A stretch of DNA of 64,000 nt from positions 158,634 to 222,633 of the forward strand of contig LUCM01000819.1 of the NCBI GenBank assembly GCA_008360955.1, read 5' to 3'. The notes under the pieces were generated by a model. It made no database searches and was not told the DNA's origin. It worked only from the letters and a program-made list of their open reading frames with translations. Every line of letters starts with the position of its first letter. Positions within the stretch are counted from its first letter, which is position 1. Positions 1-11,505 of this stretch are shown piece after piece. Source of the stretch: Fasciolopsis buskii. Its lineage: Eukaryota; Platyhelminthes; Trematoda; Plagiorchiida; Fasciolidae. The translations under genes were made by a program, and so were the position numbers.

Positions 1-930
1 TGTTGCGAACAGCCGAATCAGACAAACGTTCGACAGCCAATCGTGGTTGTGGCCTGCGTCGATGGCCATTCAGCTGCAGCAAAAATCGCATTAAAACTAA
101 CGCATGGTCCGATTCGACGTACGTGGTCCAGTACGATCTACAGTTCTGGACAGAACCATCTGTGTGTAGCCACAGCTGTAACAGTGGTAACAGGTATAAT
201 TTCTATGGGTCCTTCATTCGTGTCTTTATTGATCTGAAAATGGTTTTTGACTCAGTTGACAATGAAATTCTGTGACGCCGCTTCTCCATGAAGGGTTTCG
301 GGAACCGAATTTATGCATGTAACGATTTTCACCCTCTCTGACCATTTCTGCTTAACTACCCGATTGAGATAATTGTGAAAATACTTCCGTCTTCATTTAA
401 GAACGGTGGAACTGATATTTGTTGATCTTTATCGGCCGTCTTACTGACAGTTTAGCTGTGTCCGGGATGCGTTTTCTACACATGAAGTCTGAAATGCTGC
501 TATAGGATGGAACTGGCCCCATGACGAACCTTGTTCCCACAGGTGAACAGTTGCGTGAAATAGATAGGTTTATTTCTTGAGCAGTTACATTTTGTCAGAT
601 GATTGCACACTGGCTATTGTACTTGTATGTAGCAGGACAACTTGGAATGTAGCAATGTAAGGGATCCGCATTGTGAGGTTCGTGGGGCGAGCTCGGCGTA
701 TGCAACCAGTATTGAGGGCGGCCCAACTACACGGCTTGGAACTATGATCCTTGCGGACCAAAGATATGTCAAATTATCGGCCCCTTGAGTATCGTTATCT
801 TCGTACTATTGTTGGAATTTACTAATAACCCAGTGGCCAGAGGCAGGGTAGAGCTCCCAGGACATATTCTCTAGATGGAATGCTACAGTTATCTAGGGTA
901 AAACACTTGGTTCATGCGCAATGCAAGCGG
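1..930 (+). pseudogene. Decayed RTE-like non-LTR retrotransposon: reverse transcriptase palm and C-terminal region
   Basis: Several islands of reverse transcriptase similarity lie in the expected order on one strand. At 222-275 the frame reads FIDLKMVFDSVDNEIL, which resembles RT motif A (aspartates in an F-D-SVD context). A TGA follows where a tryptophan is usual, and then readable sequence to about 335 (RRFSMKGFGNR). At 539-580 GEQLREIDRF resembles the GE-L-x-VD-F block before the YLGS motif. At 727-800 HGLEL-stop-SLRTKDM and EYRYLRTIVGIY match the LLYG-ET-W-LR and HRCLR-I blocks of the RTE C-terminus, followed by DGMLQLSRVKHLVHA. Stops (TGA 745-747, TAA TAA near 817) and frame changes show it is dead. 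The 5' part lies outside the window. The RTE assignment rests on the C-terminal blocks and is family knowledge, not a search result. Confidence 0.72.
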
Positions 931-2090
931 CTTTTCAAGGTATCGAATGGCTGGAAGATTTGTCGTGCAAATTGATATTTTGTCTTTTGTTATTTTCTTA
1001 CTTCCTTTGTTCGAGTTAAGACAAATATATTCCTCAAGAAGAGCTCAATCGGAGGCTGTCGAACGGACAAGCTTTACTGGAGGTGAGAATAGTCGATACC
1101 GCGACTTTCAAATCGAACTATCACGGTCGTGACCGGTTGCCCTGGACCCAGTAGCAACACGAAACATGTTATGAAAAACGCGGTCAATGAAAAATTCGTG
1201 GTATGACTATTTAGCCCATTGGCTTCTGCTCCACAGAATCCTCCTATACATTGATTACTGGGACCAATTTGAATAAAGTACCCAGTCAGTGGAGCTCTAG
1301 AGCTCGAAATCATTCTGTCTTACGTTGTTATTTCCTCTTTGCTTTTGAGCAGAAGGCCATTTGGCATAGCAATTGAACCTAAAGTACATCAGTGAAAGCG
1401 TAGTGATTGCAAAATTGGTACTGAGCCCAACTAGCGCGTGCTTGCTCTTCCTTAACCTCTCACCTATCTAGCTGGGGTTCTTCTAACACTCCGGATGTGA
1501 GAAATTTAGACTGGTGCTGACTTAAATTGTTGCTAGGTGCCCACAGTGTAGATGCCTGTATGGTTGTGATAATGGATTACAATTAAAGCAGAGCTGTAAG
1601 TATATCCCTTATCTAATTAACCCGTATGAAAAAAGAACGGATTTTCTGGGTTTTGACGTTCTGCTTCGGTCTTGTCAATCACACGCGCAAACGTTTCTGA
1701 TGTCTGCAAAGCACAATTATGGTAGTAAAAATTATCACACGAACGCATATATTTGAAGGGTTTGAAACAAGAAAAGAAGGTCAACTGCATTGGAAATGTT
1801 TTAACCCTGTCGTCAATTTCCATCGACGTGACTGGGATGAGGTATTAAGGGCAATATTGCATCAGCGTTGTATTTGCTTTCCGTTTTTCCTTTGCCAGAA
1901 ACACGTCTAGTAAAATCTACGTGCAAACGTGGGTGCCACCAAAACTCGAGTGAGAACGGAAGAAAACCGAAGCTGTCCTCCGCTGCCCTATATACAGCCG
2001 ACTTTTATCCATTAATTGTGATTGGCCTGTGGGTTTGTCGCAGTCCTGTGAATCGGTAGCTCAGGCAGAGTCGCGGAGTTATTCATTCAT
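931..2090. other. Unassigned intergenic sequence
   Basis: No coding region, RNA gene or repeat is recognised here. Short open frames of 60-80 codons occur on both strands without family signatures and look like chance. The first part could be 3' sequence of the RTE relic, but nothing marks its end. Confidence 0.5.
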
Positions 2091-2262
2091 TTCTTTTATA
2101 TTTTTGCTTCCTTTATTAATGAAATAACAATGCCCAGTATTTTTCAGGAATGGGGCCGCGGCTAACGAAGGGATGTCAAGTGGAGAAGTTGACCGGCCGT
2201 GGGAGGATTCGAACCCGCGACCTTCACAACCAGACGTCACGACCTTATCCGCTGGCGTACCG
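2091..2262 (-). repeat. tRNA-derived SINE, family A, copy 1
   Basis: Read on the minus strand this copy has an A-box-like segment (2243-2262), a B box GGTTCGAATCC (around 2210-2220), a GC-rich block and a tail ending near TTCATTAATAAAGGAAGCAAAA. The layout is shared with copies at 16175-16352 (same strand), 42895-43046 and 60052-60224 (opposite strand). The two internal RNA polymerase III promoter boxes plus a conserved non-tRNA tail indicate a tRNA-derived SINE. It is not an intact tRNA gene because the acceptor stem and 3' half do not fold. Homology may extend a little to the right. Confidence 0.72.
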
Positions 2263-4654
2263 ATTATCGGTGGACGTACAAACAAGCAGATGGTCGGGCC
2301 TTGCTCAACTTGCTGACGGAATTCACAAATGCTTAAATAAGCGAAACTTTTAAATCAACTGTGTGAGAATTTAGCATTAAAAATCAAGATATTTATCACA
2401 CCTCTTGCTTGTCTGACCTTAAGGTCAGACTGAGTCGTCATGCAACGTGACTGGTCCCGATAACTAACAGTTTTCCGCAGTACAGCACGGAGTTTTAGGG
2501 GCAGAGCGAATGCTACCTGTAGTTTATGGTGTTTGAATTGGTGTGAAGACAGTTTCGTTTTGCCGATAAAACCACCAAGCAGTTGTCAGTTGTCAGTTGC
2601 CATTGTCTTCGCGGACGAGCATATGCTCGCGATGGTCTAAGTGAGTATGAACTGATCCTTGTGACGCATGCAAAGCACACGATGCGTCAAAGGGGGTCCA
2701 AAATACAAGGTCCACAGTTGGTGCATGAATAGCTAACAACTTATTGATGGGGGACTGGCTTAAACGTTATGACCACTCTTGTAAACTTCCACGAGTCTGT
2801 GAACGTTCGATGAACAAGCAGTGGTTCTTGCTTCCAGTGTCGGCTAGCGAAACCATGCGGGACCGTTGTCACAAGCTGTCAACGATTTTACACCCGGATA
2901 AAGTTGAACTTCTGGTCTAACTGACATTGAGTACGATAGTTACTTAGAAGTAATGTAAACTTACAACAGTATTCACCTAGATAAAATGAGCGACTTGATG
3001 AACTAATAACGGGAGAGAATAAAATGAATAAGTACTTTAATAGTAGATAAGATCATTCATTACCCTTTGGCGATTTACGCGTAAACGATCGAGGCGAGAA
3101 AAGTGTTCCTAAGCCTAAAAGTACCAGAATGAAGGAGTCCAATTGTGGAGTGAGCTGGAGAATGAGAAATAAGCATTGAAAGCGCTACTGGGCTAGTGGT
3201 GGATAGCACATCGTCTGAAAATCTGTTTTATTGTGAAATTCGCGTAATACTTCCATTATCGCTAAATCTATCGCCATCAGACGGTTGGATATGAATCCAG
3301 CCGAGGCAACCGAAAAGCAAGTACGATGATTGTGCACACGAATTCATTTCTGTTTCACGTCTAGGATGACTGTGAGTACGATCGACCGTTGGTGTGCAGC
3401 AGAACCCATTCCATTGAACTTGTCAGTCTTCCTGTATGGATTACATCCACTGCGTAAGTGAGGTCAAATAGGCTGTTTTCCATATTTGCCTGAGCGCTCA
3501 CCTGTGACCCTGTTTAATTTCTGCTTATTGTTCGAATGAATCACTAAAGTCATTCTGAGTGCAAGTTCCTGAATCCACCGGCACAGAACGATTTTCAGAA
3601 AAATTCCCCCGGATATTGTGAAGGGAGCAAATGTTAGTGATCGGAATCAAGAAGTTTTGTTAATCGTTACCTCGCAAAGCTTACCTTGACCCGGACGATG
3701 ACTGAAGAATTGTACTCATTCGGTTCGGGGTAAAGCATGAGAAATTTTTATTTCCATGACTATAGTGCACTTCTTCGTTTTATAGCTTCAACCTCTCAAA
3801 ATATTCCTAATTCAGCGGCGTGCTTAGGATAACGAAACAACACTACACACAGGCACATCCATCCCGATGACTGGAAACTACTGTCCCTGTCATCCGTCAA
3901 TTATCAGGGGAGAATATTTTCATCATTTGGTCCTAATATTCTCACCTTGCAACAGCAATGCTGTTTAAATTTCCCAGATAGGCACGACTCATCAATAAAC
4001 GACTCTCTTCTGACCGACATGATTAAAAAACAACATGCAAGATTGAGATTCTTTGTTATAACCCGAATTTTTTTCCAGTGAATGGAACGGTGTGATTTCC
4101 CACAACCAGTCAGTCATTAGTGAACGGTTAAGCCACTTTAGGAAATTGTAACGGTATTTACAGAACAAAATGGCCATAGCCGCGCCTTGTAGCGTGACCG
4201 GTGTCTGAATCAATGTTCGGTATAAATGCCGTGCTCTTTGCCATGTCGACTACCATGACCCAATGTTAAATTGAGTTCCAGAAATGAAGGATAACGTTAT
4301 TTTTAAACTCGTCGACTAAAACAAAAGTCCAAAAGGCAGATAAGGTCGAAAGGGCATTCGGCCAAGCTCCAAAGAAAAATGCCAGTGTACCAGATAATTA
4401 TGGGACACAAGGATGAACTGACATCGGGACAAACACTAATTAGGTCACACATTCCGACGACAAACTGACCATACCAAAAGTGAAAAGTCCAGTATAACAA
4501 GAAAAGTAATTCAGGTGAAACACCACAGACAAACAAAACACTCGTCCTTGGAATCGAAAGTAAAACATTAGATAGGACATCACCACTTTTCGAAAATTTT
4601 ATGCAGAGATCTCAGCAACGAGATCCTAGTTCATCTCACATTTAATAGTTTGTA
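2263..4654. other. Unassigned intergenic sequence with one perfect palindrome
   Basis: Apart from the 20-bp palindrome at 2411-2430, nothing is recognised. A hydrophobic open frame on the minus strand (4536-4303, 77 codons) was examined and not accepted as a gene. Confidence 0.45.
2411..2430. repeat. Perfect 20-bp palindrome
   Basis: Two adjoining 10-base arms, GTCTGACCTT and AAGGTCAGAC, are exact reverse complements with no spacer. This could be a protein-binding dyad, a foldback remnant or chance. No neighbouring gene explains it. Confidence 0.6.
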
Positions 4655-4862
4655 GTAGTACACATTTAAGGTGAGTTTCCAAGTGATTCGCCATGCAGCG
4701 TCCACATCCAACTTGGCATTGCGAACAAAGGGAACACCGCTTACATGTTTCATCCTGGTCAGTAATCATCTGTGGTGGATATCTCCATCGCGTCGGGACG
4801 AACGATTGTGAATGGAACGCCTTAACCGTTACTTTGGCCGAGCCGATCCTCAGTGATTCATC
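4655..4862 (-). repeat. tRNA-derived SINE, family B, minus-strand copy of an inverted pair
   Basis: On the minus strand this shows an A-box-like segment (GTAACGGTTAAGGCG, near 4817-4831), the sequence ATCGTTCGTCCC and a tail containing CTGATGATTACTGACCAGGATGAAAC. The same modules, in the same order, occur at 12890-13090 and 24645-24856. The outer part of the tail (4660-4720) is repeated in opposite orientation at 4918-5045. Confidence 0.6.
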
Positions 4863-4917
4863 GAATACCGAAATTACATGATATGGCGTCCATATACGTG
4901 ACTGATTTTGCATGCCA

Positions 4918-5045
4918 CGGACATCTGAACGTAGCAGATCGATGACTGGAAGGATGAAACAGCTGTGCAGTGGTTCCACAGTTTTCAGTGTGACGTTGGA
5001 TGTTGACGCTGCACGACGATGTACTTGGAAATTCATTTCATTCTA
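4918..5045 (+). repeat. SINE family B, truncated plus-strand tail of an inverted pair
   Basis: The segment reads GATGACTGGAAGGATGAAAC, then CAGTGGTTCCACAGTTTT, then GGATGTTGACGCTGCA and CTTGGAAATTC. Each piece has a counterpart in the minus-strand copy at 4655-4862. The tRNA-like head is missing, so this is a 5'-truncated copy facing the first one. Confidence 0.55.
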
Positions 5046-7389
5046 TCACTAATGGCTTGGAATTCACATTTCAGCTTGATAATGCAACTACACCTTTGCT
5101 ATGCGATTTAAATTGTTGTTTTATAGTGCCAGGTGACCAAATTTTGTACAATCTAATTTGGCATGTATATGCTTCGAACTTTGACAAAAGGTCCTCCTGA
5201 TTTGCAATTATCTACCATACTATTTGCTGTCTTCCACTAATAGGCTATTTGGTTTGGAAAGATAAATAAGAAATCACCTAGAAAACTGCTAATTTAATCA
5301 ATGCTGCTCGTTAACAGGCATGTCAGGCTAGCCACTTACAAAAGCTCAGACTCAGTAGGGCTACTGATACGTTTTTTCTCCTGGACTAACTACTTGGAGC
5401 CCCGACCAACCAAACAGAGGAATGATTATCCTTGTACGAAGGATCTCCGTTCTGAAGGCTCAGTACCAAACAAACCAGTTTTCTCATTTGTGAATCTGTC
5501 AACTCTGAACTTGAATGGGAATGAAGGGAATGAAAAGCAAATTTTGCATTTTATGGACTTAGGTTGTTCCATACATCAAGACTCACCACGAGCTCTCGTT
5601 TTTCAACGGATTCTTTGGCAATTTCCCATAATTAGTTAAGATCATGAAATTCGTGTTGTTTATTTATGGCTTCGTTACTTATCGTTCTTGTGTAGAGATA
5701 GTGCTTTGGATTACAGAAATCAGTTTTGCAGCTATGCTATTCTGTGACAATGCTAGACCTGTCTAAGTTCAAGACAGTTAGTGTTCTACCTGGGGAGACT
5801 AATCCCGCTGGCAACTCGCACGCGATTGAAATTATAGTTAATGAAGGACCAGAAGGTATCTTATTTTATGGGGTGTTTAGGATCTCAGTGCAGTGGGGGT
5901 ACTTGCTTCACAGCCGCTTAAGCCGAGCCCATGGCCCAGTGGGGTGATAGGGGCAGGAGAGAAAGCGACGAGCCTCAAACTGAGACTTGGAGTGACAAAA
6001 TCACATCAGGTCTTAGCAGGTCAAGTGTGATTACGAACCGGGCCACAGCGAGTTGCTGTCTGACACCAGAGTAACTACCGGCAGATCAGGGAACTGAGCC
6101 TCTGAAATTGTTTTTGGTGACAAATGCACAAGACACACGGACAAAATTCTACTAATCTGAGTTATAGTTGGTGGCTGTGAATTTTTGCCGTTCCACTTAC
6201 AGACTTGACTGCTGAACTGTAGTGACAAAACCCACTTCCCCGATCAGATTTGCTCTCCGTGCAAAGTTATATTATATACATATATATTTTATATATGTAT
6301 ATATATATATATATAGGTATGGATGAGGTAATCACTCCACGGATAACGTCCTTCAGTGCACCGTTCCACTGAAAAATATTCAGGACTGGCTTGAATATAT
6401 TTGCTTGGTGACAGGTTAAATGTATCGGTTTAGATAGGAGCAGTTTGTTGCCTTCTCTCCGCCACTGAGGACTTCTCTCTCCTCCGGATGCAAGTCTTTA
6501 ATACATTGGATGCTCAGTCCGCACAAGAATAAGAACTAAAAGCTTTGGGCGGAGAATTTTTCTATGCATGATGATAAATAGCGGAAATGGGAGAAATAAT
6601 TTCTTGAGTTTGATTAAGAACTGAAAGCACAGAATTGTGGTGTAGTCATGTAAAAAGCCCTCGAAACTAATAGACGGATTACCTTCATTCGTTCGGGTTT
6701 CTAGTGAACCTTTAGAATGGCAATAACTTGGCTTATACTTGGAGACAAGCCACATATATTGACTGTGATAACATAGTACTGCTGGTATTGATACTACTGA
6801 CGACAGTCCTGACAGTGATCTTAATAACAGGATGAAGAGCTACAAGGAAATATTGTGGTAAAATCAGTAATCTTTGTCGAAATAACTAACATGACTTCGG
6901 TGAGGCCGCATTTTATCTTAATCAGAAACGGTCTTCGTGTGAACTTCTGCCTAAAAAGATGTCTGCATTTCAGTCAAAAGAGGGCGTGTTCGTTGCCTAT
7001 TTAAGATTCAGAGATTAAAAATATTTACAAAAAAGTGTATGGTCACAACTGGTTGTGGCGAAGGCCAGTCACAATCTACTCCTGATTAGCAAGAATTTGG
7101 TTTAACAAAGAAAAAGTCCAGTTCCTATGGATATACAGGCAGAACAGTATTTAGCGGAAGGTAGACTGTCCTGATGTGAGGACGTCATCTAGAACGATTA
7201 TTGTGTGGAGGACGGAGGGTCCAAATGAATTTTCTGAGACAATTTTCACACGGCGACAGATATATACCACAGTTTCGTCAATGATTCCTTCAGTAGTATG
7301 GCAACCGACAATCCTTAGAAATGGATTTTGAAGTTTCTATTCACTAAACCCGCAAAAACGACAGGCAAAAATTGAAACAAATGACCGCT
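5046..7389. other. Unassigned intergenic sequence with a TA-rich microsatellite
   Basis: Only the microsatellite at 6268-6315 is recognised. Open frames of up to 112 codons (for example 5301-5639, plus strand) show no family motif and no splice-supported extension. Confidence 0.45.
6268..6315. repeat. TA/TATG-rich microsatellite with dyad symmetry
   Basis: Alternating purine-pyrimidine sequence. The arms TATATACATATA and TATATGTATATA are exact reverse complements around a T-rich spacer, so the tract can fold into a hairpin. Confidence 0.8.
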
Positions 7390-8252
7390 TCAAGTTATAT
7401 CAATGCTGATCTCAAGGTATTTGCCGGAATCTACCCTAGTGAGTAACTTGATGTACGTGAAAGAGCAGTCAGCCGGGTAAGCAGGTCGACAGAACGCAGA
7501 CAAATCCTCCGCGACTAGACAAATTAAGATGTAAACCACAAGGGATAGATAAATTCTGGGTGACAGAGTAGTTGCTAGAATAGTTGGTGAAGTTATGTGT
7601 TTCAGATACACAGTGACGAAGAGTAATGCCATCAGAGTACTGGAATAATGAACCAGAGAAGCTGGTGGATAGACCGGCAACGTATTCTGAAACCAATGAA
7701 AAATGACAGCTTTCTGGAAAATTCCCGAACAATTCATCGGTGGTTTAGGTATTTTTCGATCCAGATTTGTGCACGGAATTTTGTTGATGAAATAATCTGA
7801 TAGCCATGTCACTAGACGCCGGAAGCAATCAAACTGCTCTAGTTTTAGAATAAATAAGAACCGTGTAGCAGGGTCCAAAACAGATGAAAAATCTGAGGAA
7901 GAGCATTGAATGGATTTTGCGGATGATTCCAAGGATTTGGTGATATAACGAACCAGAGAAGCATCTGCATCCAAAACCAACCTGTGTGGGTTTTGGACAA
8001 ACTGAAAGGGATTGCCAGGCACAGCGGAAGAAGTTGCAGGTCTTAGGACGGTGTGTTCCGTTAGACTAAGACCCAAGATTTAAGAGCAGCGGAGTGAAAA
8101 ATGTTTGCTAGATTGCTGGAGATTCCAGGTTTGAAGATGGGAGCAATGGTGACGGGTGGAAACCAGTCAAGAAGATGTCCGAAAGGATTAGTAAATATAC
8201 AGGCAATTGCCTTACTGCCTCCAGCTGAAACCCTTGAAACCACGTTCTCCAT
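7390..8252 (-). pseudogene. Decayed Jockey/CR1-like non-LTR reverse transcriptase fragment
   Basis: Two minus-strand frames (8252-8061 and 8076-7390) together follow the order of an RT domain. LDWFPPVTIAPIFKPG matches the block around W-x-A-x-I-TPIFKKG near the start of the domain. SSSDFSSVLDPATRFLFILKL corresponds to the motif A region, and FDCFRRLVTWLSDYFINK to the L-x-WL-x-DYL-x-NR block after it. LPVYPPASLVHYSSTLMALL corresponds to the motif C region. The motif C aspartates (YADD in active enzymes) read YSST, motif A also lacks its usual pattern, and there is a frame break near 8070, so the copy is inactive. The similarity is clear in order and spacing but was judged by eye. Confidence 0.72.
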
Positions 8253-11229
8253 CTGAAGTGCAGCTTAAAGTTTTCGTTCTCCTTTCACACATAAGCCAAA
8301 TTCCGTGCCGCAGATTTCTGTTATTGCAACTGACCAGGAGTTGATCGGCATCAGATGAATCGATATTTTATCCCATTGCAGATCAAAAAGGCAACTTACC
8401 TGACTTCCTCGAAGTCCTGCAATTTGTGAGAGTGTTCCTTTCATATTTCAAACGTTCTTCAAGTCAGTAAAGCAATACGGCTGTTATAGACAAAAGCTTT
8501 TCTAGAGGAGCAGCAAATATAAATTATTAAATTGAGTGTTTCTACGAAAGGGGTTTGGAGATTCAACGGAGAGACACGATCCAGCATAGGAGAAGAACTT
8601 CTCTATTTCAGTCTAAAGGAGTGGAAATTTGTCCGAAAGTAAATTCAGGGCGTGACTGGTTAGGGATCTAGCCTGCAGTTTAGGTTACTTCTGTTTGGGG
8701 ATATAGACAGATCAAACGAGGTAAACTGAAGCGTTGCTCCAATGATTACAGCTACCAGCAGGTTAACATCCACCAACTGGGCTAGAAAACGTAGCAAACA
8801 ACTGGAAAGGCACGAAACATGTTTTTGTGAAAAATACAACTACGAATTAGTTAGTTATACTTGTCATTTTTTGTTGAGAAACAATTTGGATGGCACTCAG
8901 CAGCCAGGATGTCCATGCCCATCAACTAATCCGAATAATTGTGTTCAGATTTGCGTGACTAGGATGAGTTTATGCATGTGACCACATCACCTCCGGTTTT
9001 CTTAGAGCTGGATTGCTTGTCCTGTCGATATGCATCCAATTCCCCAATGGATACGGGCCTATACGAAAAACGTGAGTTCAGCCACGATTCTCGAATGTCA
9101 CTCAAACTGGAATCACCATGCCTCCGAGAGAGAAAAATGAAGGATAGATCCGTTAAGTTTGTGAACAGTGAATCTATATTAATACTCAGTACGGATTGAA
9201 CTGACGTTCTAGTTCGAGGGGTATGCTTAAAAGCAGCTTGTCAATCGGTATGAATGTTTGAGCAGGAAATATGTGGCAGTCAGACTTGTTCTTCTGGTTG
9301 GAAGAATGCTTCACTTCTGTATGATTATTCGCCTCGAATCAAAGTGGCCTTGCATTTCTGGATCTGCACGTAGCTTTTCCTTACCGTTGCTCAGTTGAGC
9401 TCAGAGAGGCCTGATGGGTGGCCGTAGGCTTGCACCAGTGTTGTGCTGCTCTAGAAATCTGATTCTACCATATGTGAGCCCATCTATGTGGCATTTGTGT
9501 GAGGCTTATTCGAGCGAGAATGTGAATGTTTCGCAGACTGATATTTTTGATGGCGCAAAATTTGACAGACTTGATTGAATTTTCACCAGGATTCAGCCAA
9601 AGGATCTTTCATGTAGTGTATTTCGCCCGCTGGAAGAGCAGGAACCATGGGGTAAAGAGTATTCCCAAATTTGCACTTTTCGTTCTGTTGGGGGACACGT
9701 GTATCGGAGCTAACATGATGGAGAAGTGAAGGTCGCGCGGTGTACGATCGGAGTGGGTTGGTGGAGGTTAAGCCACGGACTTGACAACTGGCAAATATTT
9801 GGTTGTTTCAGTGTTTACATTAAACTGATCGGTCGATTAGTTTGAAAGTCTTGGCCACTGACGACACCCAAGTTACAGGGATTCATGTTACAAGGATGCT
9901 TCGACTATCAGGCGCTGGTTTAAAACGAACAAACCCAGGCAGTACAGCACAGCAGCTGCTATTAATCCCAGCCGACTTCCCCTTAAAGTTTTTTTCCACT
10001 CAGTCAAAACAGATCTATTTTATGAAGTTGTGACTGTTTGAACTTGTCCAAAAGTTGTTTTGTGTTGGCTGTGAGTGGTATATCTGGATGAACGAACAGA
10101 GGAAATCAATCATTTCGATAAATGAATTTGTGTTTCCCTGCTCAGGTAGAGAACCGGGTCAGTGGTAGCAACGCTGTTATTTTGGGGAAGAGAAGACTTC
10201 CCGGAAGAAGTAATGGGACAGTAAACCACAAGTTAATTGACGGACGAATGTCGTTAGACCATGCAAAGTTTGTTCTCCTAGAAGACCAATGTTTGGTGAA
10301 CCCCTGGAGAGATCACTATCAAATAAGGCGTGCATTTGTGATGGTCGTCTTACAACCGTTGTTTATTTGTTATATTGCAAGTGAAACAGTTATTTGGGTG
10401 ACTTCCTCCCCTAGATTTCTAATAACTCGAACTTGGCAATAGATTCCAATCTTGGTTTGCAAACCGCGTGATTCAGTCGAATCACAAGCGGCAAATATAG
10501 TTTTTCCATGAGATAAAACAGGAGGATTAGAAAACCAGAGGAGAAAACGCGCCTGAAAGCGAGTATATGAAACGACGAGGCAGTGAAAGCAAGCGGCTTT
10601 GGTTAACAAAGTTCAAGGGAGCATCTGATAGCATACCTAGGGAAACTGATTTTCCGGATACCTTTACTGCAGGTAATGATTTTTGAAAATCAAGGACTCG
10701 ATCGAATTTCTTTCGAGGCGTTGCATCCGAGTCTAGAGAACCACATTCTTATCACCTGTGACGTGCATTTTGACATTCGGCTGGTGGTCCCCGTAGACCG
10801 GTTAGGTGAGAAAGTGTACGAATCTCTTCACAATATAATATGACAAACAAAGCTAACAGGAAAGAATGGGATTTGTAAACTTCAGAGTTGTATAATTTGT
10901 ACATTCCACCTCGTGCATGTCCACAAGAGGAGGGCGAACCGTGCAGGCAGACACTGAAGGACAACTGGGATTGTTATCAAAAACTCATTCCCTGATTGTA
11001 AGATTAAATTGCCGGAGATTACTAGAAGCTCGTTGAGGAGAGAAGAGCAAAATACTAATTAACTTATGTAACGTAAAGTGTAGAATGGCTAAAACGGAGG
11101 GAAAGAATATTTCAGTATGAGAGACAGAAAGAAACCAGGGTTGATAAAAACCATAAATTGACAGTTTCGCCTCGTGCTTTTGGGATGTAGACAAATAAGG
11201 CTTTGGGTGACTGTTCTATGCATTAATGG
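8253..11229. other. Unassigned sequence; right part is the probable 3' flank of the BK beta-subunit gene
   Basis: No coding exon is recognised. A 106-codon plus-strand frame (10122-10442) has an acceptor-like pyrimidine run and CAG just inside it but no family signature. The part left of 11230 should contain the 3' UTR of the minus-strand channel gene. Confidence 0.45.
10362..10367 (-). promoter_or_regulatory. Candidate poly(A) signal for the BK beta-subunit gene
   Basis: TTTATT on the plus strand is AATAAA on the minus strand. It is the first canonical hexamer seen downstream of the stop codon at 11230-11232 and would imply a 3' UTR of roughly 0.87 kb. The motif is short and common, so this is only a candidate. 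Confidence 0.2.
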
Positions 11230-11505
11230 TTAGGCAATCACTCCACTGTCATCACCCCAAACGCGACAACGATCGTACAGCCAGACAAAGAGTAGGCATA
11301 TTCCGGATAGAAACAGTAGACCTAAAGGCCAAAATATTGTATTGAATAGGGTACTTGGTCCGTAGAATTTGTATAACAAGGCCTCATCTTCATGTTTTTC
11401 GTTTGTGTAACAAGTGAATCGACCGTGTCTTCGTACCAGCTGAGTGAACCGTTGAACCCAAGCTTGATTTGCGGAATTTTGTCGATGACACGAACTGGTT
11501 GCGCA
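11230..11505 (-). CDS. KCNMB-like: BK channel beta subunit (KCNMB family), last coding exon
   Basis: This exon encodes residues 153-243 and the stop TAA (11232-11230). It follows a strong acceptor: a long pyrimidine-rich run ending TTATTTTGTGCAG, with the AG at 11507-11506. It begins CATSSC, which fits the C-S-Y-I-P loop position of the family. Twenty-six residues after that second cysteine comes CYTNEKHEDEALL, then YKFYGPSTLFNTIFWP. This matches the family's conserved C-Y, K/R-L-Y-G-P and L-F-H-S-L-F-W-P region in order and spacing. The second membrane segment is about residues 205-228, with a cytosolic tail ending GDDSGVIA. BK beta subunits span the membrane twice and tune calcium and voltage gating of Slo1 channels at the plasma membrane. 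TipE-like sodium channel auxiliaries share this topology and are the main alternative, but the FYGP and IFWP motifs favour KCNMB. Confidence 0.85.
   Translation of the reverse strand, partial: CATSSCHRQNSANQAWVQRFTQLVRRHGRFTCYTNEKHEDEALLYKFYGPSTLFNTIFWPLGLLFLSGICLLFVWLYDRCRVWGDDSGVIA

Noticed and set aside
4303..4536. Hydrophobic 77-codon minus-strand frame containing LAECPFDL, vaguely like mitochondrial ND1
   Set aside because: The conserved ND1 sequence that should follow is absent in every frame tried, so a nuclear mitochondrial copy is not supported.
10122..10442. 106-codon plus-strand frame with an acceptor-like sequence
   Set aside because: No donor, homologous motif or neighbouring exon was recognised.
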